64,000 bases of DNA from Bradyrhizobium paxllaeri. GTDB lineage: Bacteria > Pseudomonadota > Alphaproteobacteria > Rhizobiales > Xanthobacteraceae. Shown here in pieces: positions 17,222 through 25,422 of this stretch. The DNA is taken from positions 2,108,001 through 2,172,000 of the forward strand of contig NZ_CP042968.1 in assembly GCF_001693515.2 (NCBI RefSeq), read 5' to 3'. How positions within the stretch are numbered: position 1 is the first letter of the stretch; each line of letters opens with the position of its first letter. Position numbers and translations under genes: made by a program. Below the pieces are notes generated by a model. That model did no database searches. It saw only the letters and a list, made by a program, of their open reading frames with translations, and was not told the DNA's origin.

Positions 17222-19168
17222 ATGAGCCAACCAGCCACGATCGAAGCATCAAAGGAATCTCCGAAGGAAGCTTCCGCCTCCGTCATCGCGCAGCACGCGG
17301 TGACGCTGAAGGCGCTGCCGTTTTCCGATAAACGCGATTTCGACGATGCGGCGCGCGGCTTCCTCGGCTCCGTGGAGAACGCAAAAATCACCTCGCCGCA
17401 GGGCAGGGTGGTCTGGAGTCTGGAGCCCTATGGCTTCCTGTCCGCGGAACAAGCGCCACCGACCGTCGATCCCAGCCTGTGGCGGCAATCCCGCCTCAAC
17501 ATGCATCACGGCCTATTCGAGGTGGTGCCCGGCGTCTATCAGGTGCGCGGGCTCGATATCGCCAACATGACGCTGATCGAGGGAGACAGCGGCGTGATCG
17601 TGGTGGACACGCTGACCTCGATCGAGGGCGCGCGGGCGGCGATGGAGCTCTACTTCCAGCATCGTGGCAAACGGCCGGTCGCTGCCGTCATCTTCACCCA
17701 TACCCACACCGACCATTGGGGCGGCGCACGGGGCGTGCTCGACGATGCAACGCTTGCTGCGGGCAAGGTGCCGATCATCGCACCCAATCTGTTCATGGAG
17801 CATGCGGTCTCCGAAAACATCATCGCCGGCCCCGCAATGCTGCGTCGGGCGCAATATCAGTTCGGGCCGTTCCTCGCCAAGGGTGTGCGCGGGCAGGTCG
17901 ATTGCGGGCTCGGCAAGACCATGGCGGCGGGCGCAGTCGCGCTGGTGCGTCCGACCGATCTGATTATCGCGACTGGCGACAGGCGCGTCATCGACGGCGT
18001 CGAGTTCGAATTCCAGATGGCGCCGAACAGCGAAGCGCCGGCGGAGATGCATTTCTTCATCCCGCGCTACAAGCTGCTCAACCTGGCGGAAAACTGCACC
18101 CATAATTTCCACAATCTGCTGCCGTTCCGCGGCGCCGATGTGCGCGACGCGCTGGCCTGGTCGAAATATCTCGGCGAAGCCTTGCAGATGTGGGGCGGCA
18201 AGGCGGATGCGATGTGCGGCCAGCACCATTGGCCGGTCTGGGGCCAGGAGCGGATCGACACCATGATCCGGCAGCAGCGCGATCTCTATAAATTCGCGCA
18301 TGACCAGACCATCCGCCTGATGAACCACGGGCTCACCGCCGCCGAGATCGCGGAGAACATCCGCCTGCCGGCGAGTCTCGAGGGAGCCTGGCACGGCCGC
18401 GGCTATTACGGCCACATCAGGCATAACGTGAAGGCGATCTACCAAAAGTATCTCGGCTGGTACGACGCCAATCCGGTCAACCTCGATCCATTGCCGCCGG
18501 TCGAGTCAGGCAAGAAATATGTCGAGTATATGGGCGGCGCGGACGCGATCCTGGCCCGGGCGCGAGCCGATTTTGCCAAGGGCGAATTCCGCTTCGTCGC
18601 ACAGGCCGTGAGTCATCTGGTGTTCTCTGAGCCGAACAACCAGGCGGCGCGCGCAATGCTGGCTGATACCTTCGAGCAACTCGGCTACGCATCGGAAAGT
18701 TCGACCTGGCGCAACGCCTACCTGTTCGGCGCGCAGGAACTGCGGCAGGGTATGCCGAAGACCCCACCGCGTTCATCGATGCCGCGGGAAACTCTGGCTG
18801 CGCTGCGCACCGAACAGCTTTGGGACGTGCTCGGCGTTCGCCTCAACGGTCCCAAGGCCGAAGGCCAGCGCATCGTGCTGAACTGGAATTTTACCGATAC
18901 CGGCGAGACGTTCATTCTCAATCTGGAAAATTGCGCGTTGACCTATGCGGCCGGCGCGCAAGCGGCCGATGCCGATGCCAGCTTCACGCTGGCGCGCGGC
19001 GTGCTCGACGAGGTGATCGCCAAGCTGACGACGTTCCCCGAAGCGGTCAGCGCCGGTAAGGTCAAAGTCGCCGGCAATCCGGCGCGTCTCGGCGAATTGA
19101 TGCTGCTGATGGACGAATTCCCGCGCATGTTCGAGATCGTCGAACCGAAGCGGACCATAGTGAGCTAA
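17222..19168 (+). CDS. Alkyl sulfatase, SdsA1/BDS1-type metallo-beta-lactamase fold
   Basis: This 648-residue hydrolase would cleave alkyl sulfate esters to alcohol and sulfate. The zinc-binding HTHTDHWGG motif is at residues 160-168. A central helical dimerisation domain follows, and the C-terminal ~120 residues resemble the SCP2-like hydrophobic-substrate domain of SdsA1. I chose ATG 17222 because it lies past the end of the monooxygenase gene. The N-terminus has no evident secretion signal, unlike SdsA1 of Pseudomonas, so it may act in the cytoplasm. The freed alcohol could enter fatty-acid-type oxidation, in keeping with the acyl-CoA dehydrogenase two genes upstream. Confidence 0.92.
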   Translation: MSQPATIEASKESPKEASASVIAQHAVTLKALPFSDKRDFDDAARGFLGSVENAKITSPQGRVVWSLEPYGFLSAEQAPPTVDPSLWRQSRLNMHHGLFEVVPGVYQVRGLDIANMTLIEGDSGVIVVDTLTSIEGARAAMELYFQHRGKRPVAAVIFTHTHTDHWGGARGVLDDATLAAGKVPIIAPNLFMEHAVSENIIAGPAMLRRAQYQFGPFLAKGVRGQVDCGLGKTMAAGAVALVRPTDLIIATGDRRVIDGVEFEFQMAPNSEAPAEMHFFIPRYKLLNLAENCTHNFHNLLPFRGADVRDALAWSKYLGEALQMWGGKADAMCGQHHWPVWGQERIDTMIRQQRDLYKFAHDQTIRLMNHGLTAAEIAENIRLPASLEGAWHGRGYYGHIRHNVKAIYQKYLGWYDANPVNLDPLPPVESGKKYVEYMGGADAILARARADFAKGEFRFVAQAVSHLVFSEPNNQAARAMLADTFEQLGYASESSTWRNAYLFGAQELRQGMPKTPPRSSMPRETLAALRTEQLWDVLGVRLNGPKAEGQRIVLNWNFTDTGETFILNLENCALTYAAGAQAADADASFTLARGVLDEVIAKLTTFPEAVSAGKVKVAGNPARLGELMLLMDEFPRMFEIVEPKRTIVS

Positions 19169-19175
19169 AGAGGTC

Positions 19176-19262
19176 GTCATGCCCGGGCTTGTCCCGGGCA
19201 TCCACGTCTAATGGTGCAGCGGCAAGAAAATCGTGGATGGCCGGGACAAGCCCGGCCATGAC
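19176..19262. repeat. Palindromic intergenic repeat, copy 1
   Basis: The segment starts GTCATGCCCGGGCTTGTCCC and ends with its near-inverse, GCCGGGACAAGCCCGGCCATGAC without the first bases, forming a long imperfect hairpin. A second copy in the opposite orientation is at 44542-44631. The two match along their arms and differ mainly in the central loop, which marks a dispersed repeat rather than a local terminator. Confidence 0.8.
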
Positions 19263-19289
19263 GCAAACACTTGGGACGCCGCGAGATAT

Positions 19290-19379
19290 GTAGGGTGGGC
19301 AAAGGCGCATACGCGCCGTGCCCACCATCTGTCCGGATCATTGCTTGATGGTGGGCACGCTGCGCTTTGCCCACCCTAC
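19290..19379. repeat. Nested palindromic intergenic repeat
   Basis: GTAGGGTGGGCAAAG (19290-19304) is perfectly inverted at 19365-19379, and inside it CGTGCCCACCATC (19318-19330) is inverted at 19347-19359. The result is a cruciform-like double hairpin between the convergent alkylsulfatase and glycosyltransferase genes. No repeat partner was found elsewhere in the window. Confidence 0.75.
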
Positions 19380-19413
19380 GGCGGTCTTGCGACGACCAGG
19401 GAGCGTTACGCTT

Positions 19414-20484
19414 TTACTCCGCGCTGCTGACGAGCTTGATCCGCGGCTCCGCTTCTTCCATCAGGCCGCGATAGGCGGCGAGATAATCCAGCGCCATGCG
19501 ACGCGCGGTGAAGCGGCTTTCGAACTGTTTGCGGATCGCAGCCCGGTCCAGCGCAGCGAGACGGTCGACCACCGCCACGGCGCTGGTTTCGTCTTCCACG
19601 ACAAAGCCGGTGAGGCCGGGGTCGATAATCTCCGGCACCGAGCCGCGGTTATAGGCAAGGACCGGCGTGCCGCAGGCCATGGCTTCGATCATCACGAGGC
19701 CGAACGGCTCCGGCCAGTCGATCGGGACCAGGAGGCCTATCGCGCCGCTGAGGAAATCGGGTTTCTCGCGGTCGCTGATCTCGCCGATGAATTCCACCAG
19801 CGGATTGGCCTTGATCAGCGGGGAGATCAACTCGTCGTAATATTCCTGGTCGGCGCGGTCGACCTTTGCCGCGATCTTGAGCGGAATACCGCACCGCGTC
19901 GCGATCCGGATAGCGCGATCGACGCCCTTTTCCGGCGCAATCCGTCCGAGCACCGCAAGATAAGATGGCTTCACCTGCTGCGGCGTCAGCAAATCCTCCG
20001 GCAGCCCATGGTGAATGGTGCGCACCCAGTTGGCTTGCGGCACCGGTCGCCGCTGTGCGTTGGAGATCGATATCACCGGAATCTTGGAGAAGGTCGTGAA
20101 TACCGGCTGATGCTCCGGCAGGTCGAGCCGGCCATGCAGCGTCGTCAGAAACGGCGTCGGCTGCCGGTAGAACAGCGAGAATGGATAGTAATCGAGATGA
20201 AAGTGCAGAAAATCGAACTCTTCATCGTCGCATTTCTGCCGCACGCGCTCCAGCATCACCATATGCAGGGCGTTGGGGTCGCGTACCGAGCCGTCGAGAC
20301 GCAAGGCCTTCGGCCAGGCGGCATCGAGTTTCGCCGATGTGTGGGAATCACCGCTGGCGAACAACGTGACTTCATGCCCTAACGCGACCAGTTCTTCAGT
20401 CAGCCAGTGCACAACCCGCTCGGTGCCACCGTACAGTTTGGGGGGAACAGCCTCCGTCAGCGGGGCGACCTGCGCGATGCGCAT
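19414..20484 (-). CDS. Glycosyltransferase family 4
   Basis: This 356-residue GT-B enzyme opens with MRIAQVAPLTEAVPPKLYGG, the glycine-rich donor/acceptor loop of GT4 proteins. The C-terminal nucleotide-sugar site has the E-x7-E motif at residues 259-267 (EPFGLVMIE) followed by AMACGTPVLAYNRGS. It would transfer a sugar to a glycan or lipid at the cytoplasmic face of the membrane. An exact EcfG-type promoter (20562-20586) lies upstream, so it is probably part of the general stress response. The divergent neighbours are an ABC exporter and a debranching-type enzyme. Confidence 0.9.
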   Translation of the reverse strand: MRIAQVAPLTEAVPPKLYGGTERVVHWLTEELVALGHEVTLFASGDSHTSAKLDAAWPKALRLDGSVRDPNALHMVMLERVRQKCDDEEFDFLHFHLDYYPFSLFYRQPTPFLTTLHGRLDLPEHQPVFTTFSKIPVISISNAQRRPVPQANWVRTIHHGLPEDLLTPQQVKPSYLAVLGRIAPEKGVDRAIRIATRCGIPLKIAAKVDRADQEYYDELISPLIKANPLVEFIGEISDREKPDFLSGAIGLLVPIDWPEPFGLVMIEAMACGTPVLAYNRGSVPEIIDPGLTGFVVEDETSAVAVVDRLAALDRAAIRKQFESRFTARRMALDYLAAYRGLMEEAEPRIKLVSSAE

Positions 20485-20789
20485 CTTTCGTCTCCTGTTT
20501 CGAGTGATAGTTGAATGAAGCCCTCAGCCCGCAAGTCGGCACCGAGCGTGCCGATAGCGGGAACGTTCTTGCATCTGCGAAGTTCCACTCATTCGGCGCA
20601 TCTTGGTTCTTCCACACGACTGTCTTGCTGATGCCATCTGACACCAACAGATTTGAGGCGACTTGGATGCTGCAGAATTGTTGCGCGGTGATGGCCGTGC
20701 GCCGGCAAAACCGAAGCAGCATAGTTCACGACCTCGTGCGCGACACGCGTTAGGGATTCCCGTTCACTCTCAACAGGTTTGCAGACGAC
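20485..20789. other. 305-base divergent intergenic region
   Basis: No convincing gene is present. The region holds the EcfG-type promoter at 20562-20586 for the glycosyltransferase. On the other strand the same segment reads GGAAC-N16-AGTT, a near match that could serve the ABC exporter. Short open frames here lack ribosome-binding sites and family resemblance. Confidence 0.6.
20562..20586 (-). promoter_or_regulatory. EcfG (general stress sigma factor) type promoter
   Basis: On the minus strand GGAAC (20586-20582) is followed after exactly 16 bases by CGTT (20565-20562). This is the known alphaproteobacterial EcfG consensus. It lies about 80 bases upstream of the glycosyltransferase start. 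A second exact match is found before glgA at 36537-36561 with nearly the same leader length. Confidence 0.7.
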
Positions 20790-22553
20790 ATGGACAATCT
20801 TTCAGGATATGCGCGCCGGCCGTTTCCGTTTGTGTTGCGCTATCTCCGCCAGCGCCGCGCGGCCCATGCCGTCATCTTGACTGCTGTCGTGGGGGCGGTT
20901 GCCTGCTCCGTGGGCACGCAGTACGGCGTGAAGCATCTCGTCGACAGCCTGACGGCCGGGTCGGAACGTGCAGCAAGCGTATGGCTGGCATTCGCTTTTC
21001 TCATGTCGCTGATCGCTGCGGACAATCTGTTGTGGCGCGTCGCAAGCTGGACGGCGAGCTTCACCTTCGTTGGCGTTACCGGCGATCTTCGCCGCGACAT
21101 GTTCCGCCATCTGACCGGCCACGCCCCCAGCTACTTCTCCGATCGGCTGCCGGGCATGCTGACCAGCCGCATCACCGCGACCTCAAACGCGGTTTTCACG
21201 GTCGAGAACATGTTCGTCTGGAACGTATTACCGCCGTGCATCGCGACGGTCTCGGCGATTCTCCTGATCGGAACCGTCAGCCTTGCGATGTCCGCAGGCC
21301 TGATCGTCATCGCCACCATCATGCTGCTGGCGATGTTCCGCCTCGCCGCGGCGGGCAAGCCGCTGCATGACGATTTTGCCGACAAGGCCGCTGCGGTCGA
21401 CGGCGAGATGGTCGATGTCATCAGCAATCTGCCGCTGGTCCGCGCGTTCTGCGGCCTCAGCTACGAACACGACCGCTTCGATGCCACCGTCGAGCGGGAA
21501 CTCGACGCCCGTGGGCGCAGCCTGCGCTATCTCGAGAAGCTGCGGCTGCTTCACGCCGTCGTGACAATCGTGCTGACGATCGCACTGCTGGCATGGGCCA
21601 TTGCGCTCTGGCAGCAGGGCGCGGCGACCACCGGCGACGTCGTTCTGGTCTGTACGCTCGGCCTTTCGATCCTGAGCGCGACGCGCGACCTTGCGGTGGC
21701 GCTGGTCGACGTGACCCAGCATGTTGCCCGCCTGACGGAAGCGATCGCCACGCTGTTGCTGCCGCACGAGTTGAAGGATCATCCTGAGGCCGAGCCGCTG
21801 ATCCGCAGCGGCGCTGCCGTCGGATTCAATAATGTCGCATTCCATTATCCGGGCGGTGTTCAGGTGTTCGAAAAGTTCAACCTGCGCATTCAGCCAGGAC
21901 AGCGGGTCGGTCTGGTTGGTCATTCCGGCGGCGGAAAATCCAGCCTGTTCACGCTGCTGCAGCGCTTCTACGACGTCCAGCATGGCAGCATCACGATCGA
22001 TGGCCAGGATATTGCGCGAGTGACGCAGCAAAGTCTGCGCGAGGCGATCTCGGTGGTGCCGCAGGACATATCGCTGTTCCACCGTTCGATCATGGAGAAC
22101 ATCCGCTACGGACGGCCGAACGCGACCGATGACGAGGTGCTGCGCGCGGCGATCGCGGCGCGTTGCGATTTCATCGAAAACCTCCCGGAAGGGATGGCGA
22201 CCATCGTCGGCGATCGTGGTATCAAGGTCTCCGGCGGACAGCGGCAACGCATCGCCATCGCGCGCGCCTTCCTGAAGGACTCGCCGATCCTGCTGCTGGA
22301 CGAAGCGACGGCTGCTCTCGACAGCGTATCGGAGGAGGCGATCCGCGACGCACTGTCACGACTGATGCGCGGACGCACCGTGATTGCCATCGCCCATCGT
22401 CTCGCCACCTTGCGCAATTTCGACCGCGTGGTGGTGCTGCAGAACGGGCGGATCATTGAAGACGGCCCGCCGGATATTCTGGTGCAGGGCAGGGGCCCTT
22501 ACCGCGAACTGGTGGCGCGCGAAATGGGGCGTCTCGCCAGCCATGCGGCCTGA
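20790..22553 (+). CDS. ABC exporter half-transporter (permease fused to ATPase)
   Basis: The 587-residue protein has an N-terminal six-helix membrane domain (residues ~25-310) and a C-terminal ATPase. Walker A GHSGGGKS is at 377-384, signature VSGGQRQR at 480-487 and Walker B ILLLDE at 500-505. It works as a dimer to export lipids, glycans or peptides. Its place between a glycosyltransferase and a glycogen-debranching-type enzyme suggests a glycan or glycolipid substrate, as in the beta-glucan exporter NdvA, but this is inference. The next gene starts 66 bases downstream on the same strand. Confidence 0.92.
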   Translation: MDNLSGYARRPFPFVLRYLRQRRAAHAVILTAVVGAVACSVGTQYGVKHLVDSLTAGSERAASVWLAFAFLMSLIAADNLLWRVASWTASFTFVGVTGDLRRDMFRHLTGHAPSYFSDRLPGMLTSRITATSNAVFTVENMFVWNVLPPCIATVSAILLIGTVSLAMSAGLIVIATIMLLAMFRLAAAGKPLHDDFADKAAAVDGEMVDVISNLPLVRAFCGLSYEHDRFDATVERELDARGRSLRYLEKLRLLHAVVTIVLTIALLAWAIALWQQGAATTGDVVLVCTLGLSILSATRDLAVALVDVTQHVARLTEAIATLLLPHELKDHPEAEPLIRSGAAVGFNNVAFHYPGGVQVFEKFNLRIQPGQRVGLVGHSGGGKSSLFTLLQRFYDVQHGSITIDGQDIARVTQQSLREAISVVPQDISLFHRSIMENIRYGRPNATDDEVLRAAIAARCDFIENLPEGMATIVGDRGIKVSGGQRQRIAIARAFLKDSPILLLDEATAALDSVSEEAIRDALSRLMRGRTVIAIAHRLATLRNFDRVVVLQNGRIIEDGPPDILVQGRGPYRELVAREMGRLASHAA

Positions 22554-22619
22554 TCTGCGGCAGTAGCGTTTGCGTCCCGATGCGTCCCTCGCCACGCAAG
22601 GAAATCGCTTGAGGTCGAT

Positions 22620-24818
22620 ATGACAGCCGAAGTCACTCAATTCATCACCATTGAGGCTGCTGAACACGTCGCGGAATCGCCGTTCTACATTCCGATGACG
22701 GGCCCGGCGACGCGGCAGCGCCGTTCGCTCAAGCACGACGACACCTTTATCGTACTCGACAGCCACGGCGATATCGGCGCCTCGGCCGGCGGGCCCGACG
22801 GCCTGTTCAATGCCGATACGCGTTATCTCGCGCGGCTGGAGATGGTGCTCGACGAAGTCCAGCCGCTGCTGCTCGGCTCCAATCTGCGTGACGACAATTC
22901 GGCGCTGACCGTCGACCTCACCAATTCCGACGTGTACCGCAACGGCAGGCTGGCGCTGCAAAAGGACACGCTGCACATCGTGCGCTCGATCTTCCTGTGG
23001 CGCGGCACCGCCTACCAGCGCATCGCGCTGCAAAATCACGGCGAGCGGCCGGCGATTTTTGACCTGACGCTGCTGTTCGATAATGACTTCGCCGATCTGT
23101 TCGAAGTGCGCGGCGAGCGCCGATCGCGCCGGGGCATAGGTTCCAGCCGGTTGCTCGGCCCTGCCGACGTGGTGCTGGAGTATGGCGGGCTCGACGGCCA
23201 GGCCCGCATCACCGCCTTGCATTTCGAGCCGCGGCCGACCCGGCTCGCGGTCAATTCAGCGACCTATCATTTAGAACTCGAACCCGGGCAAGTGATCGCC
23301 CTGTTCGTCGCGGTGTCCTGCAACAAGCCGATCATGCAGAAGCCGATACCGTTCTTTCGCGGCCTGCTGGCGCATCGCCGCGAGATGCGACGGTCGACGG
23401 CCGGCGCAGCCAGCATCGAGACCTCGAACAACATCTTCAACGAGGTGCTGTGCCAGGCGATGGCCGATCTCAACATGCTGATGACGGATACGCCGCAGGG
23501 CAGGTATCCCTATGCCGGCATTCCCTGGTATTCGACCACGTTCGGCCGCGACGGGCTAATCACCGCGCTGCAGATGCTGTGGGTCGATCCGCGCATCGCC
23601 AAGGGCGTGCTGCGGCGGCTCGCCCATTTTCAGGCCAAGGCGACCGATCCGCTTTCGGATGCCGAACCCGGCAAGATTCTGCACGAGATGCGCGGCGGCG
23701 AGATGGCAGCGCTGCGCGAGGTGCCGTTCGCGCAGTATTACGGCAGCGTCGATTCGACACCGCTGTTCGTGCTGCTGGCCGGCCTCTATGTCGAGCGCAC
23801 CAGCGACGACGAAACGCTGGCTGAGTTGTGGCCTGCGATCGAGGCGGGCTTGCGGTGGATCGACGGTCCCGGCGATCCCGATCGCGACGGTTTCGTCGAG
23901 TACCAGCGCGCCACCGAGCAGGGGCTTGCCAATCAGGGCTGGAAGGATTCGTTCGATGCGATCTTCCACGCCGATGGACAACTCGCCGAAGGCTATCTCG
24001 CGCTGGCGGAAGTTCAGGGATACGTCTTCGCCGCCAAGCGGCTGGCGGCACGTTGCGCCCGCCGGCTCGGAAAGATCGATCGTGCGGCGGAACTCGAATC
24101 CGCCGCGCTGTTGCTGGCCGACCGGTTCGAAGCGGCGTTCTGGTGCGAGGAGCTCGGTACCTACGCGCTGGCGCTCGACGGTGCCAAGCGGCCGTGCAAG
24201 GTGCGAACGTCCAACGCCGGCCAGCTTCTCTTTACCGGCATCGTCCGAACCGATCGCGCCCGGCGCGTGGCGGCCGATCTGATGAGCAAGAAATTCTTTT
24301 CGGGATGGGGCATCCGCACCGTGGCCTATGGCGAGGTTCGCTACAACCCGATGTCCTATCACGACGGCTCGATCTGGCCGCATGACAATGCGCTGATCGC
24401 GCTCGGCTTCGCGCGTTACGGCCTGAAGCATTCGGTGGCGCATCTGTTCAAGGGTCTGTTCGATGCCGCCAGCTACATGGATCTGCGGCGGCTGCCGGAA
24501 CTGTTTTGCGGATTCCGCCGGGAAAGGCGCCGCGGGCCAGTGCTCTATCCCGTCGCCTGCGCGCCGCAGGCCTGGGCCAGCGCAACGCCCTTCACGCTGT
24601 TGGAGGCGGCGCTCGGCCTCGAATTCGACGCCGCACGCGGCGAGATTCGCCTTCGCGATCCAAAGCTGCCGGAATTCCTCAACGAGGTGGTGCTGCGCGA
24701 CCTGCAGCTAGGGCCCTCCAGTGTCGATCTGAGGGTGCGTCGCCACAACGATGAGGTCTCGCTCGAAGTATTGCGCACGCGCGGCCAGATACAGGTGTCG
24801 ATCGTATTGACGCATTAG
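22620..24818 (+). CDS. Amylo-alpha-1,6-glucosidase (glycogen debranching-type) family protein
   Basis: The 732-residue protein has the N-terminal beta-rich domain of bacterial debranching-like enzymes (residues ~30-240, with HDDTFIVLDSHGDIG). An alpha/alpha-barrel catalytic region follows (residues ~270-700) with PYAGIPWYSTTFGRDGL, QGWKDSFDA and SYHDGSIWPHDN, all characteristic of this group. It would trim alpha-glucan branches or a related oligosaccharide in the cytoplasm. GAGGT lies four bases before the ATG. It is probably co-transcribed with the ABC exporter upstream. True debranching activity in this subgroup is not established by sequence alone. Confidence 0.9.
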   Translation: MTAEVTQFITIEAAEHVAESPFYIPMTGPATRQRRSLKHDDTFIVLDSHGDIGASAGGPDGLFNADTRYLARLEMVLDEVQPLLLGSNLRDDNSALTVDLTNSDVYRNGRLALQKDTLHIVRSIFLWRGTAYQRIALQNHGERPAIFDLTLLFDNDFADLFEVRGERRSRRGIGSSRLLGPADVVLEYGGLDGQARITALHFEPRPTRLAVNSATYHLELEPGQVIALFVAVSCNKPIMQKPIPFFRGLLAHRREMRRSTAGAASIETSNNIFNEVLCQAMADLNMLMTDTPQGRYPYAGIPWYSTTFGRDGLITALQMLWVDPRIAKGVLRRLAHFQAKATDPLSDAEPGKILHEMRGGEMAALREVPFAQYYGSVDSTPLFVLLAGLYVERTSDDETLAELWPAIEAGLRWIDGPGDPDRDGFVEYQRATEQGLANQGWKDSFDAIFHADGQLAEGYLALAEVQGYVFAAKRLAARCARRLGKIDRAAELESAALLLADRFEAAFWCEELGTYALALDGAKRPCKVRTSNAGQLLFTGIVRTDRARRVAADLMSKKFFSGWGIRTVAYGEVRYNPMSYHDGSIWPHDNALIALGFARYGLKHSVAHLFKGLFDAASYMDLRRLPELFCGFRRERRRGPVLYPVACAPQAWASATPFTLLEAALGLEFDAARGEIRLRDPKLPEFLNEVVLRDLQLGPSSVDLRVRRHNDEVSLEVLRTRGQIQVSIVLTH

Positions 24819-24867
24819 CGATGGCGGATTTGCTTAACCGAAGCGTCCGCCAAGATCAGGAGACCAC

Positions 24868-25377
24868 ATGCGCGCCGGTATTCTCGTTCTATCTTTGATC
24901 GCCGGGTTAGCGATGAGCCTTCCGGTATCGGCAGCGGAAGACAGCGGAACGCAGGGAAGCCGTCCCGCGCCGGCCGAAGCCGCGAAAGATGCCACGAAAG
25001 ATGCCACGAAAAAGGAACCGGCGCCTCCACCTTCGGTCACTGTGATCGGGGCCCGTGATGCGCTCGGCATTCTCGGTCGCGAAGTCCGCAGTGCAGCCAA
25101 CGAAAATATGGGACGCATCGTCGACGTGATCGTGGACCGCGGGGGTGCTGTACGCGCCGCAGTCATCGATTTCGGCGGATTTCTCGGCGTCGGCAGTCGA
25201 AAGATCGTCGTCGACTGGAGTGCGCTGCATTTTGGTCGTGTTGCCAACAAGAGCGACAGCATCACGCTCGAGCTGACGAAGGAACAGGTGACCGCGGCAC
25301 CGGAATACAAGCAGGACGCGCCGGTAATCGTGCTAGGTGCGGCTGGCCGCTTACAACCGTGGGATTTCGACAAGTAA
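24868..25377 (+). CDS. Exported PRC-barrel domain protein
   Basis: This 169-residue protein has a Sec signal peptide (cleavage near SAAED, residue 23), a lysine/alanine/proline-rich linker (~residues 28-55), and a PRC-barrel domain (~60-165, with LGREVRSAANENMGRIVDVIVDRGG and a second strand set ending KIVVDWSALHF). PRC barrels bind proteins or RNA; periplasmic ones are common in rhizobia but mostly uncharacterised. AGGAGA precedes the ATG. The linker contains a 12-base tandem duplication encoding the DATK repeat. Confidence 0.85.
   Translation: MRAGILVLSLIAGLAMSLPVSAAEDSGTQGSRPAPAEAAKDATKDATKKEPAPPPSVTVIGARDALGILGREVRSAANENMGRIVDVIVDRGGAVRAAVIDFGGFLGVGSRKIVVDWSALHFGRVANKSDSITLELTKEQVTAAPEYKQDAPVIVLGAAGRLQPWDFDK
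24984..25007 (+). repeat. 12-bp tandem duplication inside the PRC-barrel gene
   Basis: GAAAGATGCCAC occurs twice head to tail, giving the repeated residues KDAT in the linker. An in-frame, slippage-prone repeat of this kind can vary linker length between strains. Confidence 0.8.
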
Positions 25378-25422
25378 GGGAGAGACGATCTGGTCGCGCG
25401 CCCGTCTCAGTCGCTCGATCTG

